The position numbers and the translations under genes are program-made. The notes under the pieces were generated by a model that saw nothing but the letters and a program-made list of their open reading frames with translations, did no database searches and was not told the DNA's origin. DNA of 62,410 bases, taken from positions 1 through 62,410 of the forward strand of contig PLHD01000039.1 in assembly GCA_003138815.1 (NCBI GenBank), written 5' to 3'. Each line of letters begins with the position of its first letter. Position 1 is the first letter of the stretch. This DNA is from Acidimicrobiaceae bacterium. Lineage in GTDB: Bacteria > Actinomycetota > Acidimicrobiia > Acidimicrobiales > RAAP-2. Positions 1-8,731 of the stretch are shown here, piece after piece.

Positions 1-116
1 CGCCGACAATGCGCCGTCGGTACCGTTGAACGCCATGCGCGCCGCAGCTACGAACGGCGTTTCATCGATTCGGGCCTACGCGGCCTCGTTGGCTTTGATT
101 GGTTCTCATCGTGAAC

Positions 117-1262
117 ATGAAGCGGCTCGGTCGCTGCGCGCGCGCGTTCGTCGTCCTGAACGTTGGCGTCCTCTTGGCTCCGCTGTCGAGTTCAGCTTCG
201 ACTCGCTTCGCGCACTCGGCTGAAGCTTCACACGCCGACGCCAAGGCGGTTGCGAGTTGCGCCTACGCGAGGTCTGATCCGAGCTTCACGCTCATCGACA
301 CGGCGCCAGAACTGAGCTTCGTCGTTCGCGTGGGCGGGAGCTTCCTCGTGAAGGTTCCGAACTGGGGCTCGTTCAAGGCCTCGGCGCTCAACATCACCGG
401 GCCCAAGATCGTCCACCAGGTTTGCTCGTTCGTGGAGTCTGACGGAGCAAGGGTGGTTGTCACCAGGGCCGCCGCAACTGGGACGTCGCAGCTTCTCGCC
501 ACGGTGACGCCGACGAGCGAGGCCTTCCAGCCTAGGTGGAGTGGTCTGGTCACCGTGGTCGCATCGCAGGGTTCGAAGAGCTCGGCGGTCCACGCATCGT
601 TCTGTTCGACGGCCAGCAAGATGCTGAGCGTGACCGAGACGAAGGCCGTGACCGAGATCGGATTACGAGTGCCGCTGGCGAAGAAGATGAGCACGTCGTT
701 GAGAGCCACCGTACGCGAACTCTCACTCGAGAGCCTCTCGGCCAGGGCGACATCGCCGTCGCACAAGCTTGCGTCGCTTTTCGAGAGGCTCGCGTCTGCG
801 GCGTCATTGGCCACGAGCCCCACCGGCGTACAGAACGCTATGGCCGGGTTCGCTTCCGGCTACTCGTTGGTGGATGCGGCGTGCCCCGCCGACTTTATTG
901 TCTCGGCGATCGAGACGGCGAAGGTTCAGTTCAACTCCTTCATCGGCACCGAGAAGTTCTGCTCAGCCAAGCCTCTGCGCGGCTGGATCTTCTACAGTGG
1001 CGCTGGCTCGGCTCTGGAAATTGACATGAACGTAGCGGTGTGGGATCTCCCGAGCACCCTGCGCCGCGTCATCATCGAGTGGGTCAACTCCTCCGGCGGA
1101 TCCGGCGTGCTCGGAGCCTTCGACGTCAGCAGGTACCGCCAGCCCGTGCCCGGTTCATTGAAGATCAGCGTCGTCCCCACGAAGCGCGCTGCCGCCCTTG
1201 AGCTCTTCGACCCGATTAGTTCGTCGCCGTTCGCCACTCTGGAGTCCTGCCCCGTTCACTAG
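117..1262 (+). CDS. Hypothetical secreted protein (381 aa)
   Basis: I do not recognise a family. From the ATG at 117 the N-terminus is basic (MKRLGRCAR) and is followed by a hydrophobic stretch ending in Ser/Ala residues, as in a Sec signal peptide with cleavage around residues 28-35. The rest is rich in Ser, Ala, Thr and Val with scattered Cys and no further membrane span, consistent with an exported protein. An in-frame GTG at 111 and a TTG at 99 are alternative starts; the ATG gives the best signal peptide. The gene converges with the NCS1 permease gene, with a long hairpin between them. Confidence 0.65.
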   Translation: MKRLGRCARAFVVLNVGVLLAPLSSSASTRFAHSAEASHADAKAVASCAYARSDPSFTLIDTAPELSFVVRVGGSFLVKVPNWGSFKASALNITGPKIVHQVCSFVESDGARVVVTRAAATGTSQLLATVTPTSEAFQPRWSGLVTVVASQGSKSSAVHASFCSTASKMLSVTETKAVTEIGLRVPLAKKMSTSLRATVRELSLESLSARATSPSHKLASLFERLASAASLATSPTGVQNAMAGFASGYSLVDAACPADFIVSAIETAKVQFNSFIGTEKFCSAKPLRGWIFYSGAGSALEIDMNVAVWDLPSTLRRVIIEWVNSSGGSGVLGAFDVSRYRQPVPGSLKISVVPTKRAAALELFDPISSSPFATLESCPVH

Positions 1263-1394
1263 ACGCGTCGCGAGGCGGTCCAATCGTTATAGGTGGGCGG
1301 GGCCTACTCGTAGCTCCGTCATGGAGTGAAGGCCCAAGAGCGTCCAGTGGAGGCGTCTCGGCCGTCGCAGACCTTGCTGTTACCCCGCTCGATT

Positions 1395-1438
1395 CAGGAA
1401 GAGCACCCGCGCAATTGATCGCGAGGGTGCTCTTCCTG
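1395..1438. terminator. Bidirectional hairpin between convergent genes
   Basis: Two perfect 14-base arms (1395-1408 and 1425-1438) flank a 16-base loop that contains a further GCG/CGC pair. It lies between the plus-strand secreted-protein gene and the 3' end of the minus-strand permease gene. No T-run follows, so it may be an actinobacterial-type terminator without a U-tract or an mRNA 3' stabiliser. Confidence 0.6.
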
Positions 1439-1486
1439 GGCGGGGCCTGCCTTCACGACAGCCCTATTGGTGGCCGTCCGCGGCCT

Positions 1487-3061
1487 CTAGAGGTTGGGCT
1501 CGAGTTCGTGCTGGCGCTTGATCTGACGTGCAACGTTGCCGGACAGCCTCTCGGCCACGAAGTAGACCAAGCCCGCGACGATGACGCCGGTCGGCACCGA
1601 GAAGTCCGCGCCGCCGAACCAACCCGCCGGGCCGCAGTTCGCGGCGGTCGAGCCCGCGCAGTAGAAGGCGCCGAAGTGGTTCGAGATCGGGGTCATCCAG
1701 TGTAGGGGGAAATTGACGGGCGGCGGCGCCTTGGAGTAGCACATCGTGGCCGCCACGAGCCCCACGACGAATGCCACGATGGCGCTCCAGTTGACACCGG
1801 AGCTGCCGCCGAAGTAGAGGCCTTCGTCATCGGTGCGCTGGAGTTCGCTGGCGTTGTAGCGGTACTTGCGCATCAGCCAGTCGGTGAGGAAGATCCCCAG
1901 CCAAGGCGCGATCCAGACGATGATGACGCCGACGAAGTCCTTCATGTAGATCGAGAAGGTGGACTGGAAGACCGCCCAGATGGTGAGCAGGCCCGCGAGC
2001 ACGCTGTCCAGCAGGACCGCCTGGTAGCGCCGGATGTGGATGCCCATGGCCTGGAGCGAGACGCCCGACGAGTAGAGGTCCAGCGAGTTGATGCCGAAGA
2101 GCTGCACGATGGCGAAGACCAGGAAAAGCACCACTACCCAGCTGGGAATCGTGTGCTGGTTGCGGAAGGCCTCGAACGGGTTGGCGCTGTTCCAGATCGT
2201 TCCGCTCGAGAGGAAGGTGTAGGTCAGCGCACCGAGGATCATCATGAGGATCTCGGGTATCGCGGTGCCGAGGAAGATCCAGCCGACGATGGCGCCCTTC
2301 TTCGCTTCACGCGGCACGTAGCGCGTGTAGTCGTTACCGCACTCGGTCCATCCAAGTCCCGAGAGCGCGAACACGAATGCGAGACCGGCGGTGTACAACT
2401 CCCAGCCGCCGCCGAAGCCCTTGAAGCTCGAACTGCCGTGCTTCACGTCGTAGATGGCCAGCAGCACGAATATCGCACCGAAGGGGATGATCAGCGCTCG
2501 CAGCACCTTGACCATCGTGGCGTGTCCCAGGTAGGGCACCACGGCCTGGATTGCCGCTGCGGCGATGATGAAGATGACCTTCAGCGTGCTGCTGACGTGG
2601 ACACCGGACATCTGGCACAGCACGATGGCGGCGCCGACGATGAGAATCAGGCCTTCGGTCTCGAAGCCCAACTGGGTGATCCAGTTGAAGAAGCTGACTA
2701 GCCGTGACCCACGCACGCCGAACGCGGCGCGGCTGATGGTGAATGCCGTGGTTCCGGTTTCGGGTCCCTGCAGCGAGGCGAGGCCCAGCAGGAAGAACGA
2801 GAGGTTGCCAATGATGATGAGGCTGAGAGCCGTGTAGAAGCTGAAGCCGAATCCCATGAGCAGGGCTCCGTAGACGAAGTACTCGACGTTTATCGCCGAT
2901 CCGGTCCATAGCGCGCCGATATTGCGGGCCGTGGCCCAGCGTTCGCCCTCGGGGATGAAGTCGATGCCCCTGCGTTCAAGGTGGAACGGCTGGTCCTCTG
3001 CTGATCCGTCGTGTGATTCCAAAATCGATGACACTGAATGGTCCTCCCTGATAGATGTCAT
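1487..3061 (-). CDS. NCS1-family nucleobase:cation symporter (cytosine/purine/uracil/allantoin permease-like)
   Basis: An integral membrane protein of 524 aa with about 12 hydrophobic spans. The N-terminal region (residues about 30-75) has the NCS1 arrangement of a short hydrophilic leader, an RN motif before TM1 (TARNIGALWTGSAINVEYF), then a Gly-rich first span. NCS1 proteins import nucleobases, hydantoins or related compounds with H+ or Na+. The substrate cannot be read from sequence. It is a single-gene unit with no purine or pyrimidine catabolic genes nearby. ATG at 3061 is used because the leader before TM1 has the usual length. Confidence 0.85.
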   Translation of the reverse strand: MTSIREDHSVSSILESHDGSAEDQPFHLERRGIDFIPEGERWATARNIGALWTGSAINVEYFVYGALLMGFGFSFYTALSLIIIGNLSFFLLGLASLQGPETGTTAFTISRAAFGVRGSRLVSFFNWITQLGFETEGLILIVGAAIVLCQMSGVHVSSTLKVIFIIAAAAIQAVVPYLGHATMVKVLRALIIPFGAIFVLLAIYDVKHGSSSFKGFGGGWELYTAGLAFVFALSGLGWTECGNDYTRYVPREAKKGAIVGWIFLGTAIPEILMMILGALTYTFLSSGTIWNSANPFEAFRNQHTIPSWVVVLFLVFAIVQLFGINSLDLYSSGVSLQAMGIHIRRYQAVLLDSVLAGLLTIWAVFQSTFSIYMKDFVGVIIVWIAPWLGIFLTDWLMRKYRYNASELQRTDDEGLYFGGSSGVNWSAIVAFVVGLVAATMCYSKAPPPVNFPLHWMTPISNHFGAFYCAGSTAANCGPAGWFGGADFSVPTGVIVAGLVYFVAERLSGNVARQIKRQHELEPNL

Positions 3062-3263
3062 TCACGTGATAGGACCCCGTGAGGTGCTCGTCGTACGCGA
3101 CATGTCTATCTGATTGGGAGCGGGTTGCGAGGAAATCGTGCCCGTTTGGTGACAAAACCCTAGATTTACCGTGTTCTTAGCCTCCCCCTACGGCCTCCTC
3201 ATCGTCATCTCGCAAGATGGTCACGTCTCGGCAGCAACCCGTTGGCCATCCGAAAGGAACTCC

Positions 3264-3527
3264 ATGTATCGCACCACGAAGAAGAAGGTAGTGAAGCGCG
3301 CGAGCCTCTCGATCGTCTTTTGCCTGGGGGCGCTCGTCACCGGAGTCGGAGTGGCGAACGCGTCAGCACCCGTGCACCACGGGGCGGTCGTCATCAGCCA
3401 AAGTGCCCAGGGCACGCCTCGCTCGCCGACCACGGCGAAGGAGTCTCGCGTGGTCGCCAACCTCGCGGTTGGCCCGCAATCGGCGGTCCTGGCAGACTCG
3501 CCGTCTCGACGAGAGCTCGGATCATGA
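3264..3527 (+). CDS. Small secreted protein (87 aa), unknown
   Basis: The ATG at 3264 is preceded by a good ribosome-binding site (AAAGGA, about 5 nt upstream). The N-terminus has several Lys residues, then a hydrophobic core (SLSIVFCLGALVTGVGVANA), which is a convincing Sec signal peptide ending near residue 34. The mature part of about 50 residues is polar and without Cys. An in-frame start at 3171 would add 31 residues before the signal peptide and is unlikely. The function is unknown. Confidence 0.55.
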   Translation: MYRTTKKKVVKRASLSIVFCLGALVTGVGVANASAPVHHGAVVISQSAQGTPRSPTTAKESRVVANLAVGPQSAVLADSPSRRELGS

Positions 3528-3832
3528 ACGAACGTGCCCCCATCCGAGTTCGAGCGACCGATGCAGGCCCACGTTGCGCGGCCGACCGTGGCGGTTACCG
3601 CCCGCACGTCGTCCTCGGCGAAACCCTCGAAACAGTGGATACGAACCGCACTCGCGACAAGGCGTTACTGGTGCCGGCACCCCGATTCCAAATTTGTTCT
3701 CAAGTTCGTGCAGGTCGGGACGGCTTCTAAGCCTACGGCCTGCCACAATTTCAGGGCCTAGGCGGTTCCTCCCTTCCGTCTAGGTCCTGAAACAATCCTT
3801 CGTGACGTCTTATGAATATTCGCATCCTGTCA
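3528..3832. other. Intergenic region without a convincing gene
   Basis: Open frames here are short, overlap one another and lack ribosome-binding sites. I see no RNA gene. The segment separates the small secreted protein from the promoter of the solute-binding protein. Confidence 0.5.
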
Positions 3833-3860
3833 TTGCAACCGGCGTAGTTCTTGATAAATT
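3833..3860 (+). promoter_or_regulatory. Candidate promoter for solute-binding protein
   Basis: TTGCAA (3833-3838), a 16-base spacer and TAAATT (3855-3860) resemble a sigma-70 type promoter. A 5' UTR of about 50 nt ending in GGGGGAAAGCGGGAC before the ATG at 3916 would follow. Confidence 0.4.
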
Positions 3861-3915
3861 GCCCCAAAGAGATGAACCGGCACCAGGCTGATTCACCGGG
3901 GGAAAGCGGGACAAG

Positions 3916-5817
3916 ATGTCTTCAGAATTCAATCGTCGGTCGTTTCTGACTCATTCGGCGGCGACGCTCGGCGGCGTTGCAATGGCCGGCACCGTTGTCG
4001 ACGGACTTCTCGCCAGCTCCGCGGGCGCGACCACCGGCGTCAGTACCAAGAAGCCCAAGCTAGGCGGAACGCTGACCGTGGGGCTTATCTCCGACGTGCC
4101 GGACTACCACGTCTTCAACGGCGCTCAGGGAAAGATGGACCAGTCGGGGTTCTGCGTCGCGAACGCCCTGTACGACGCGCTCTTCGTCTCAGCGGCCAGC
4201 GGCAAGGGCTGGCTACCGATGCTGGCTCTTTCGGCGACGCCCAACAGCAGCTACACGGTGTGGACCGTCGCGCTGCGCCATGGCGTGACCTTCACCAACG
4301 GAGACCCCTTCAACGCCGCCATCGTGGTGGCGAACTACCAGGCGGCGGCGGCCGACCCGACGGTCGGCCTCGCCATTCAGCCGATCATCAAGAGCTGCGT
4401 GGCTTCTGATACCTACACCGTGGTCTACACGTTGCAGATTCCGTACTCGTCATTCCCCTACGGTGCGCTGTCCGAGCAGCAGACGTCCTACATGTCCCAC
4501 CCGAGTTCCTTCTCGTCGACCTTCACGGGAAACCCGATCGGCACCGGTCCGTTCGAGATCGTCTCGTGGCAGGTGGGAGTGGAGTCGAAGTTCAAGAAGA
4601 ACAAGAAGTACTGGCGCCGCGACGCGGCCAACCGCCGGCTTCCTTACCTCGACGCGATCAACTTCAAGACCATCCCAGACCCCACGGCCCGCAACCAGGC
4701 GCTGCAGACGGGCGCCCTCGACATGATGCTCCAGCAGGATGCGTCGAGCATCAAGGCCCTGTCCAAGATCAAGGGCATCACCTACCGCACGGACCTGAAA
4801 GACCCGATCGACCCATCGGTCAACTGCCTGATCCTGAACACGACGGGAACGCTGAACCAGTACTTCTGCTGGGCCGGTGAATTCGCGTCGGCGCTCGGAA
4901 TCCCCGGTGGCCTCTCCTATATCGAAAAGGGACAAGCCATTCCAACGGCCGTCCAGATGGAAGACTACGAAGGCACCCTGGGGGCGGTGGATCCGTCGAC
5001 GCTGCAGTGGAACACCAAGTTGACGCCGGTAATGAACGACGTGTCGATCCGCAAGGCCCTGGCCATGGCGGTGAACAACACGACGTACTTCAAGGTGCTC
5101 GACAGCGGAGTCGGCGCGGTGGCCGACGGCGTGTACCGACACAACTCGCCGAACTACAAGAACCCCCACTACCCGGCCTACAACCCCACCGCGGCCAAGG
5201 CGCTGGTTGAGGCCTACAAGACGGCCAACAGCGTGTCGTCGGTCGGATTCGTGCTCGACTTCGTGTCGGGCGACTCCTCGGCGCAGCGCGCGTTCTCGTA
5301 CTTCGAGCAGCAGTTCGGGAAGATTGGCGTCACCGTGACGCCACGTCCGCTGGTGCAGAGCCTGCTGATCAACAACGTGATCTACGGCGAGTACGATTGC
5401 GCGACGTGGAACCAGTTCGGCGGCGCGGACCCGGCACTGAACTACGTGTGGTTCAACTCGTTTCCCGCAACCACGTTGCCCGCAACGGGCGGTCTCGGCA
5501 TGACGGCGCTGCCCGCCAATACGTTCATTGCCGGCGCCGTGAACTTCGCGCACCAGGCCGACCCGGTAGTCGAGGAGTCGATGCTGAAGGCCATGGCGCT
5601 GAAGAACGGTTCCGCCGCCCAGCACACGGCGTGGGCGCAGGTGAACACGCAGTTCGCCAAGGACATCCCGTACCTGTTCCTTGACCTCCTGGTCACGGCG
5701 TGGGCGGCTCGCTCGGACGTGCAGAACTGGGCCTACGCCACGGCCGGCGACGGCCGCACCCGCTGCCTGAACCCCGACGGCGGATCGACTCGTTGGGACC
5801 AGATCTGGAAGTCGTAG
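3916..5817 (+). CDS. ABC transporter substrate-binding protein, family 5 (oligopeptide/dipeptide type)
   Basis: A 633-aa extracytoplasmic binding protein. The N-terminus carries a Tat motif (NRRSFLTHSA) followed by a hydrophobic segment and a Ser/Ala cleavage region near residue 40. The mature protein has the SBP_bac_5 layout: a GGTLTVG-like strand at about residue 52, a large central domain, and a C-terminal region where residues near 610-630 close the fold. Family members bind peptides, nickel or other solutes for an ABC importer. No permease or ATPase gene is adjacent, so this is an orphan receptor. A strong purine-rich site (GGGGGAAAGCGGGAC) precedes the ATG. Confidence 0.88.
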   Translation: MSSEFNRRSFLTHSAATLGGVAMAGTVVDGLLASSAGATTGVSTKKPKLGGTLTVGLISDVPDYHVFNGAQGKMDQSGFCVANALYDALFVSAASGKGWLPMLALSATPNSSYTVWTVALRHGVTFTNGDPFNAAIVVANYQAAAADPTVGLAIQPIIKSCVASDTYTVVYTLQIPYSSFPYGALSEQQTSYMSHPSSFSSTFTGNPIGTGPFEIVSWQVGVESKFKKNKKYWRRDAANRRLPYLDAINFKTIPDPTARNQALQTGALDMMLQQDASSIKALSKIKGITYRTDLKDPIDPSVNCLILNTTGTLNQYFCWAGEFASALGIPGGLSYIEKGQAIPTAVQMEDYEGTLGAVDPSTLQWNTKLTPVMNDVSIRKALAMAVNNTTYFKVLDSGVGAVADGVYRHNSPNYKNPHYPAYNPTAAKALVEAYKTANSVSSVGFVLDFVSGDSSAQRAFSYFEQQFGKIGVTVTPRPLVQSLLINNVIYGEYDCATWNQFGGADPALNYVWFNSFPATTLPATGGLGMTALPANTFIAGAVNFAHQADPVVEESMLKAMALKNGSAAQHTAWAQVNTQFAKDIPYLFLDLLVTAWAARSDVQNWAYATAGDGRTRCLNPDGGSTRWDQIWKS

Positions 5818-5823
5818 TTGGAT

Positions 5824-5875
5824 CGGTAGCTGGTACGAGAGCGGGGCCCGGGCGCCGCTCTCGTACCAGCTACCG
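5824..5875. terminator. 21-bp perfect inverted repeat between convergent genes
   Basis: Arms of 21 bases (5824-5844 and 5855-5875) are fully complementary around a 10-base GC-rich loop. It begins 7 bases after the binding-protein stop and ends 2 bases before the stop of the convergent MFS gene, so it can act as a shared terminator on both strands. No U-tract is present. Confidence 0.75.
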
Positions 5876-5876
5876 C

Positions 5877-7034
5877 CTAGGCCTGGTGGGAGATGTTGCC
5901 CTGGACGTTGCGCCACCACCACAGGGTCGAGGCCGCCAGCAAGAGTGAGACCACGGCGATGAGGGTGAACGGCAGCGCCGAGTTTATGGTGAAGAGCACC
6001 CCCGAAACGCCCGCGCTTATCGCCAGGGACGCCGTGTTGGACGTTGCGTAGAGGCCCTGTCGGCGGCTGAGCTCGCGGCTCGCCGCTCCTTGGGTGAGCA
6101 GCGACGCTATCGACGGCACCGAGAGCGCCGCCCCAATCGACTCGAGTGATCCCACGAACAGCATGATGACGTTGTTGTGGATGTGCGGGTAGATCGACAT
6201 GAAGAGGGCACCGTTGCACAGTCCCGCGAGCGCGATGAAGCGGCGATTGGCGCGGTCGGCCAGCCACCCCCCGACCCGGCTCAGCGCCACCCACGGCAGA
6301 CAGAACATCGTCCAGCTGAGGCGGATCTCGAGGGTGGTGGCGTGGTGGGCGTTCATCAGCAGGCTCCAGCATGTCTCGTAGACGCCGATCAGGAGACCCG
6401 ACGCGGCTGCGGCGATGAGCGCTCCCACCAGCTGGGTGTTCCACTGCATCCTCGGCAGCGGTGTCGGATCGTACGCCTTGTCGCCGACGTTGGTCCGCAT
6501 GGTCTGGACCGCCGCGAGCAGGCTGATGATCCCGGTCGCGAAGAAGGCCCAGCCGAGGTCCCGCACCGACGCCACGACACCGGCGATCGGGCCCAGGGCG
6601 ATGCCGAGGAGCTGTGCCGCGAGGATTCTCGAGATTGCCCGCCCGCGCTCCGCCTCGGCGAAGAGTGCTGCGACCGCCGAAAGCGACGCCACCTCGATGG
6701 CGCCGGCCGACGCTCCTTGGACGGCGCGAGTGAGCGCGAACCAGGGCGCCGTGACGGGCAGGAGATAGGTCATGCTCGCCACGCCGTAGGTCACGAGGCT
6801 GACCATGAGGATGAGTCGCCGGCCGAACTTGTCGGCTAGACGGCCGAGGAAGAACTGTGTCGCCACCCCGGCTATGAAGAACGCCGACATGATGAAGCCG
6901 ATGATCGTCGGGGTGCCACCACGGTGCTCGAGGAAGAGCGGGAGCAGGGGCAGACCGAGCGTAGCGCCCATCCACTGGACGGCGACGATGACCGTGAGAC
7001 GTCGCAGGGTCTGCTGAGGCGACGAAGTGGGCAC
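5877..7034 (-). CDS. MFS transporter
   Basis: A 385-aa protein with about 12 hydrophobic segments. The MFS loop 2-3 signature appears as GRLADKFGRRLIL near residue 65, and a second copy (GGWLADRANRRFI) follows the sixth span, as expected for a two-times-six-helix facilitator. Substrate unknown; the shape fits a multidrug or sugar exporter. GTG is the start: TAGCGT lies exactly 6 nt upstream, indicating a leaderless transcript. It converges with the solute-binding protein gene across a 21-bp hairpin. Confidence 0.85.
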   Translation of the reverse strand: MPTSSPQQTLRRLTVIVAVQWMGATLGLPLLPLFLEHRGGTPTIIGFIMSAFFIAGVATQFFLGRLADKFGRRLILMVSLVTYGVASMTYLLPVTAPWFALTRAVQGASAGAIEVASLSAVAALFAEAERGRAISRILAAQLLGIALGPIAGVVASVRDLGWAFFATGIISLLAAVQTMRTNVGDKAYDPTPLPRMQWNTQLVGALIAAAASGLLIGVYETCWSLLMNAHHATTLEIRLSWTMFCLPWVALSRVGGWLADRANRRFIALAGLCNGALFMSIYPHIHNNVIMLFVGSLESIGAALSVPSIASLLTQGAASRELSRRQGLYATSNTASLAISAGVSGVLFTINSALPFTLIAVVSLLLAASTLWWWRNVQGNISHQA

Positions 7035-7040
7035 GGGTCA

Positions 7041-7046
7041 ACGCTA
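7041..7046 (-). promoter_or_regulatory. -10 box for leaderless MFS mRNA
   Basis: TAGCGT on the minus strand, 6 nt upstream of the GTG at 7034, matches TANNNT-N6-start. Confidence 0.5.
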
Positions 7047-7077
7047 GCGGCACACCTCTTGGGCCCGAGGGGAGTTC

Positions 7078-7647
7078 TTAACGGAAGGTCCCGCACTCAA
7101 CGAGTACGAGGACCCCGAGGGCCAGGTAGATCCACGGGATGAAAGCCCTGGCGTGAGCGGCGCCCCACGTCACGATTCGCGGATGGCTCACGATCCTCTG
7201 CGCGGTGCCAATGAAGATGATCTCCCAGACGAAGAACACGACGATGGTCCCCGCCGACGCCACGGTCCCGCTGGCCCGCAGGAGCGGAATCCAGACCGCG
7301 AGGTTGTCACCCCCCAGCGCGAGGGTGACCGTGAACGTGGTGAACGCCCCGCGACGGAACTGCTCGTGCACCGGACCTGAACGATGACGCCAGGCGTGCA
7401 GGGCCAGCGCCCACGGCGCGATCGCCAGTAGGCCGACCCATCTGGTGGGGATGGGGGCGAGCAGCGAACCAACGCCGGAGGAGATCAGCAGGAGCATCGC
7501 GATGCCCAAGGCCTGAGCCCAACTTACCCTTCGGTAACGTCCACGGTCGGTGACGAGAAGCTGGGCGGCGAAGGCGAAGAAGTTGTCGAACATCGTGCCG
7601 ACGAACGCCAGCGAGGCGACGACGATGACGGCGACGATGGAGTGCAC
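7078..7647 (-). CDS. CadD-like cadmium resistance/efflux membrane protein
   Basis: A 189-aa integral membrane protein with five or six spans. It resembles the CadD (cadmium resistance transporter) family: an N-terminal VASLAFVGTMFDNFF segment with the conserved Asp in TM1 and a second acidic motif LALGGDNLAVWIPL near residue 112. Family members export cadmium or other cations, but the substrate here is untested. The GTG start at 7647 is supported by TATTGT located 6 nt upstream. The MFS gene lies 43 bp downstream on the same strand but has its own -10 box. Confidence 0.75.
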   Translation of the reverse strand: MHSIVAVIVVASLAFVGTMFDNFFAFAAQLLVTDRGRYRRVSWAQALGIAMLLLISSGVGSLLAPIPTRWVGLLAIAPWALALHAWRHRSGPVHEQFRRGAFTTFTVTLALGGDNLAVWIPLLRASGTVASAGTIVVFFVWEIIFIGTAQRIVSHPRIVTWGAAHARAFIPWIYLALGVLVLVECGTFR

Positions 7648-7653
7648 GTGCCG

Positions 7654-7659
7654 ACAATA
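7654..7659 (-). promoter_or_regulatory. -10 box for leaderless cadD-like mRNA
   Basis: TATTGT on the minus strand followed by 6 nt and the GTG start at 7647. Confidence 0.5.
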
Positions 7660-7715
7660 CTTGGCGGTACGTGGAGGAGAAAAGGTGACACGGTAGTGTT
7701 CCTTTGGAGGTTTTG

Positions 7716-8690
7716 ATGATTCGCAACACTGTGGAACCGACGTCCGAGCAGCTCGAGGCGGCCCGCCGCGTCATCGGCGACCATCTCGTTCCCACTCCCA
7801 CGGTCACGATCTCGTTGCGGGGACGAGGGGTGCTGGCCAAGCTGGAGAGCCTCCAGCCGACCGGTTCGTTCAAGGTCCGCGGTGCCCTGAGCGCCATCGA
7901 CGCGGCCCGCCGCGATGATCCATATGGCGCGGTGATCACTTCCTCGGCCGGGAATCACGGACTCGGGATCGCCCACGCGTCGTCGCTGCTGGGCGTACGC
8001 GCCACGGTCGTGGTGCCCCAGAACGCCTCGGTGGCGAAGGTGAAGAAACTTCTCCAGTACGACATTGAACTGATTCAGTTCGGCTCGTCCTATGACGACG
8101 CCCAGGTCCACGCGCTCGAACTGGCCGCCAGCCGGTCCATTCGCTACATCTCGCCGTTCAACGACGCGAACGTGATTGCGGGCCAGGCGACCGCGTTCGA
8201 CGAGATGCTGATGCAGGCCCCCGAGCTCGAGCACATCGTCGTCTCGGTGGGCGGCGGCGGACTGATCTCGGGCGTGCTGTTGTCGCGCGAGGACCGTGAA
8301 CGCGGCGACGTCCGCGTCACGGGAGTCCAGCCGAGCGAGAGCGCCGCCCTGTACTACGTCTTGCGCGGCGCGTCGATGAACGAGATCGTCCATCACCCGA
8401 CCATCGCCGACGGCCTCGCGGGCGGCGGCGACGACGGCGCCATCACGAACGAACTGGTCGCCAAGCATGGCGTGCCGCTCGTGCTCGTGCCCGAGAAGGA
8501 GATTCGCCGCGCGGTGCGCGAAGTGGCCGACAGCAACGGCCTGGTATTGGAAGGTTCGGCCGCCGCGTCCTACGCCGCCATTACCAACGACCTCGTCGAC
8601 GACACCAGCACTCGAATCGGCTTCATCGCCACGGGGCGCAATATCGCTCACGAGCTCTTCGTGGAGCTGATGAACGAGCCCCCCGACTGA
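7716..8690 (+). CDS. Threonine/serine dehydratase (PLP-dependent ammonia-lyase)
   Basis: A 324-aa fold-type II PLP enzyme. The lysine motif SFKVRGAL lies near residue 50, the asparagine loop SSAGNHG near residue 77, and the phosphate-binding glycine loop SVGGGGLISGV near residue 180. It would deaminate threonine and/or serine to 2-oxobutyrate or pyruvate. There is no C-terminal ACT regulatory domain, so it resembles the short catabolic enzymes rather than feedback-controlled IlvA, although the ilv genes lie further along the window. The ATG at 7716 follows TTTGGAGG by 5 nt and is preferred over a TTG at 7704. A TAGTGT box lies about 20 nt upstream. Confidence 0.87.
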   Translation: MIRNTVEPTSEQLEAARRVIGDHLVPTPTVTISLRGRGVLAKLESLQPTGSFKVRGALSAIDAARRDDPYGAVITSSAGNHGLGIAHASSLLGVRATVVVPQNASVAKVKKLLQYDIELIQFGSSYDDAQVHALELAASRSIRYISPFNDANVIAGQATAFDEMLMQAPELEHIVVSVGGGGLISGVLLSREDRERGDVRVTGVQPSESAALYYVLRGASMNEIVHHPTIADGLAGGGDDGAITNELVAKHGVPLVLVPEKEIRRAVREVADSNGLVLEGSAAASYAAITNDLVDDTSTRIGFIATGRNIAHELFVELMNEPPD

Positions 8691-8719
8691 GGCCAGCCGC
8701 GACCCGCGGGGACGCCCGG

Positions 8720-8725
8720 TAGGGT
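8720..8725 (+). promoter_or_regulatory. -10 box for leaderless mRNA of 8732 gene
   Basis: TAGGGT, then exactly 6 nt, then the ATG at 8732. Confidence 0.5.
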
Positions 8726-8731
8726 GGTGTC

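Noticed and set aside
4450-7053. Very long minus-strand frame (867 codons) over the solute-binding protein and MFS genes
   Set aside because: It is antisense or out of frame to two well-supported genes, is rich in Arg, Gly, Pro and His as expected for shadows in high-GC DNA, and matches nothing.
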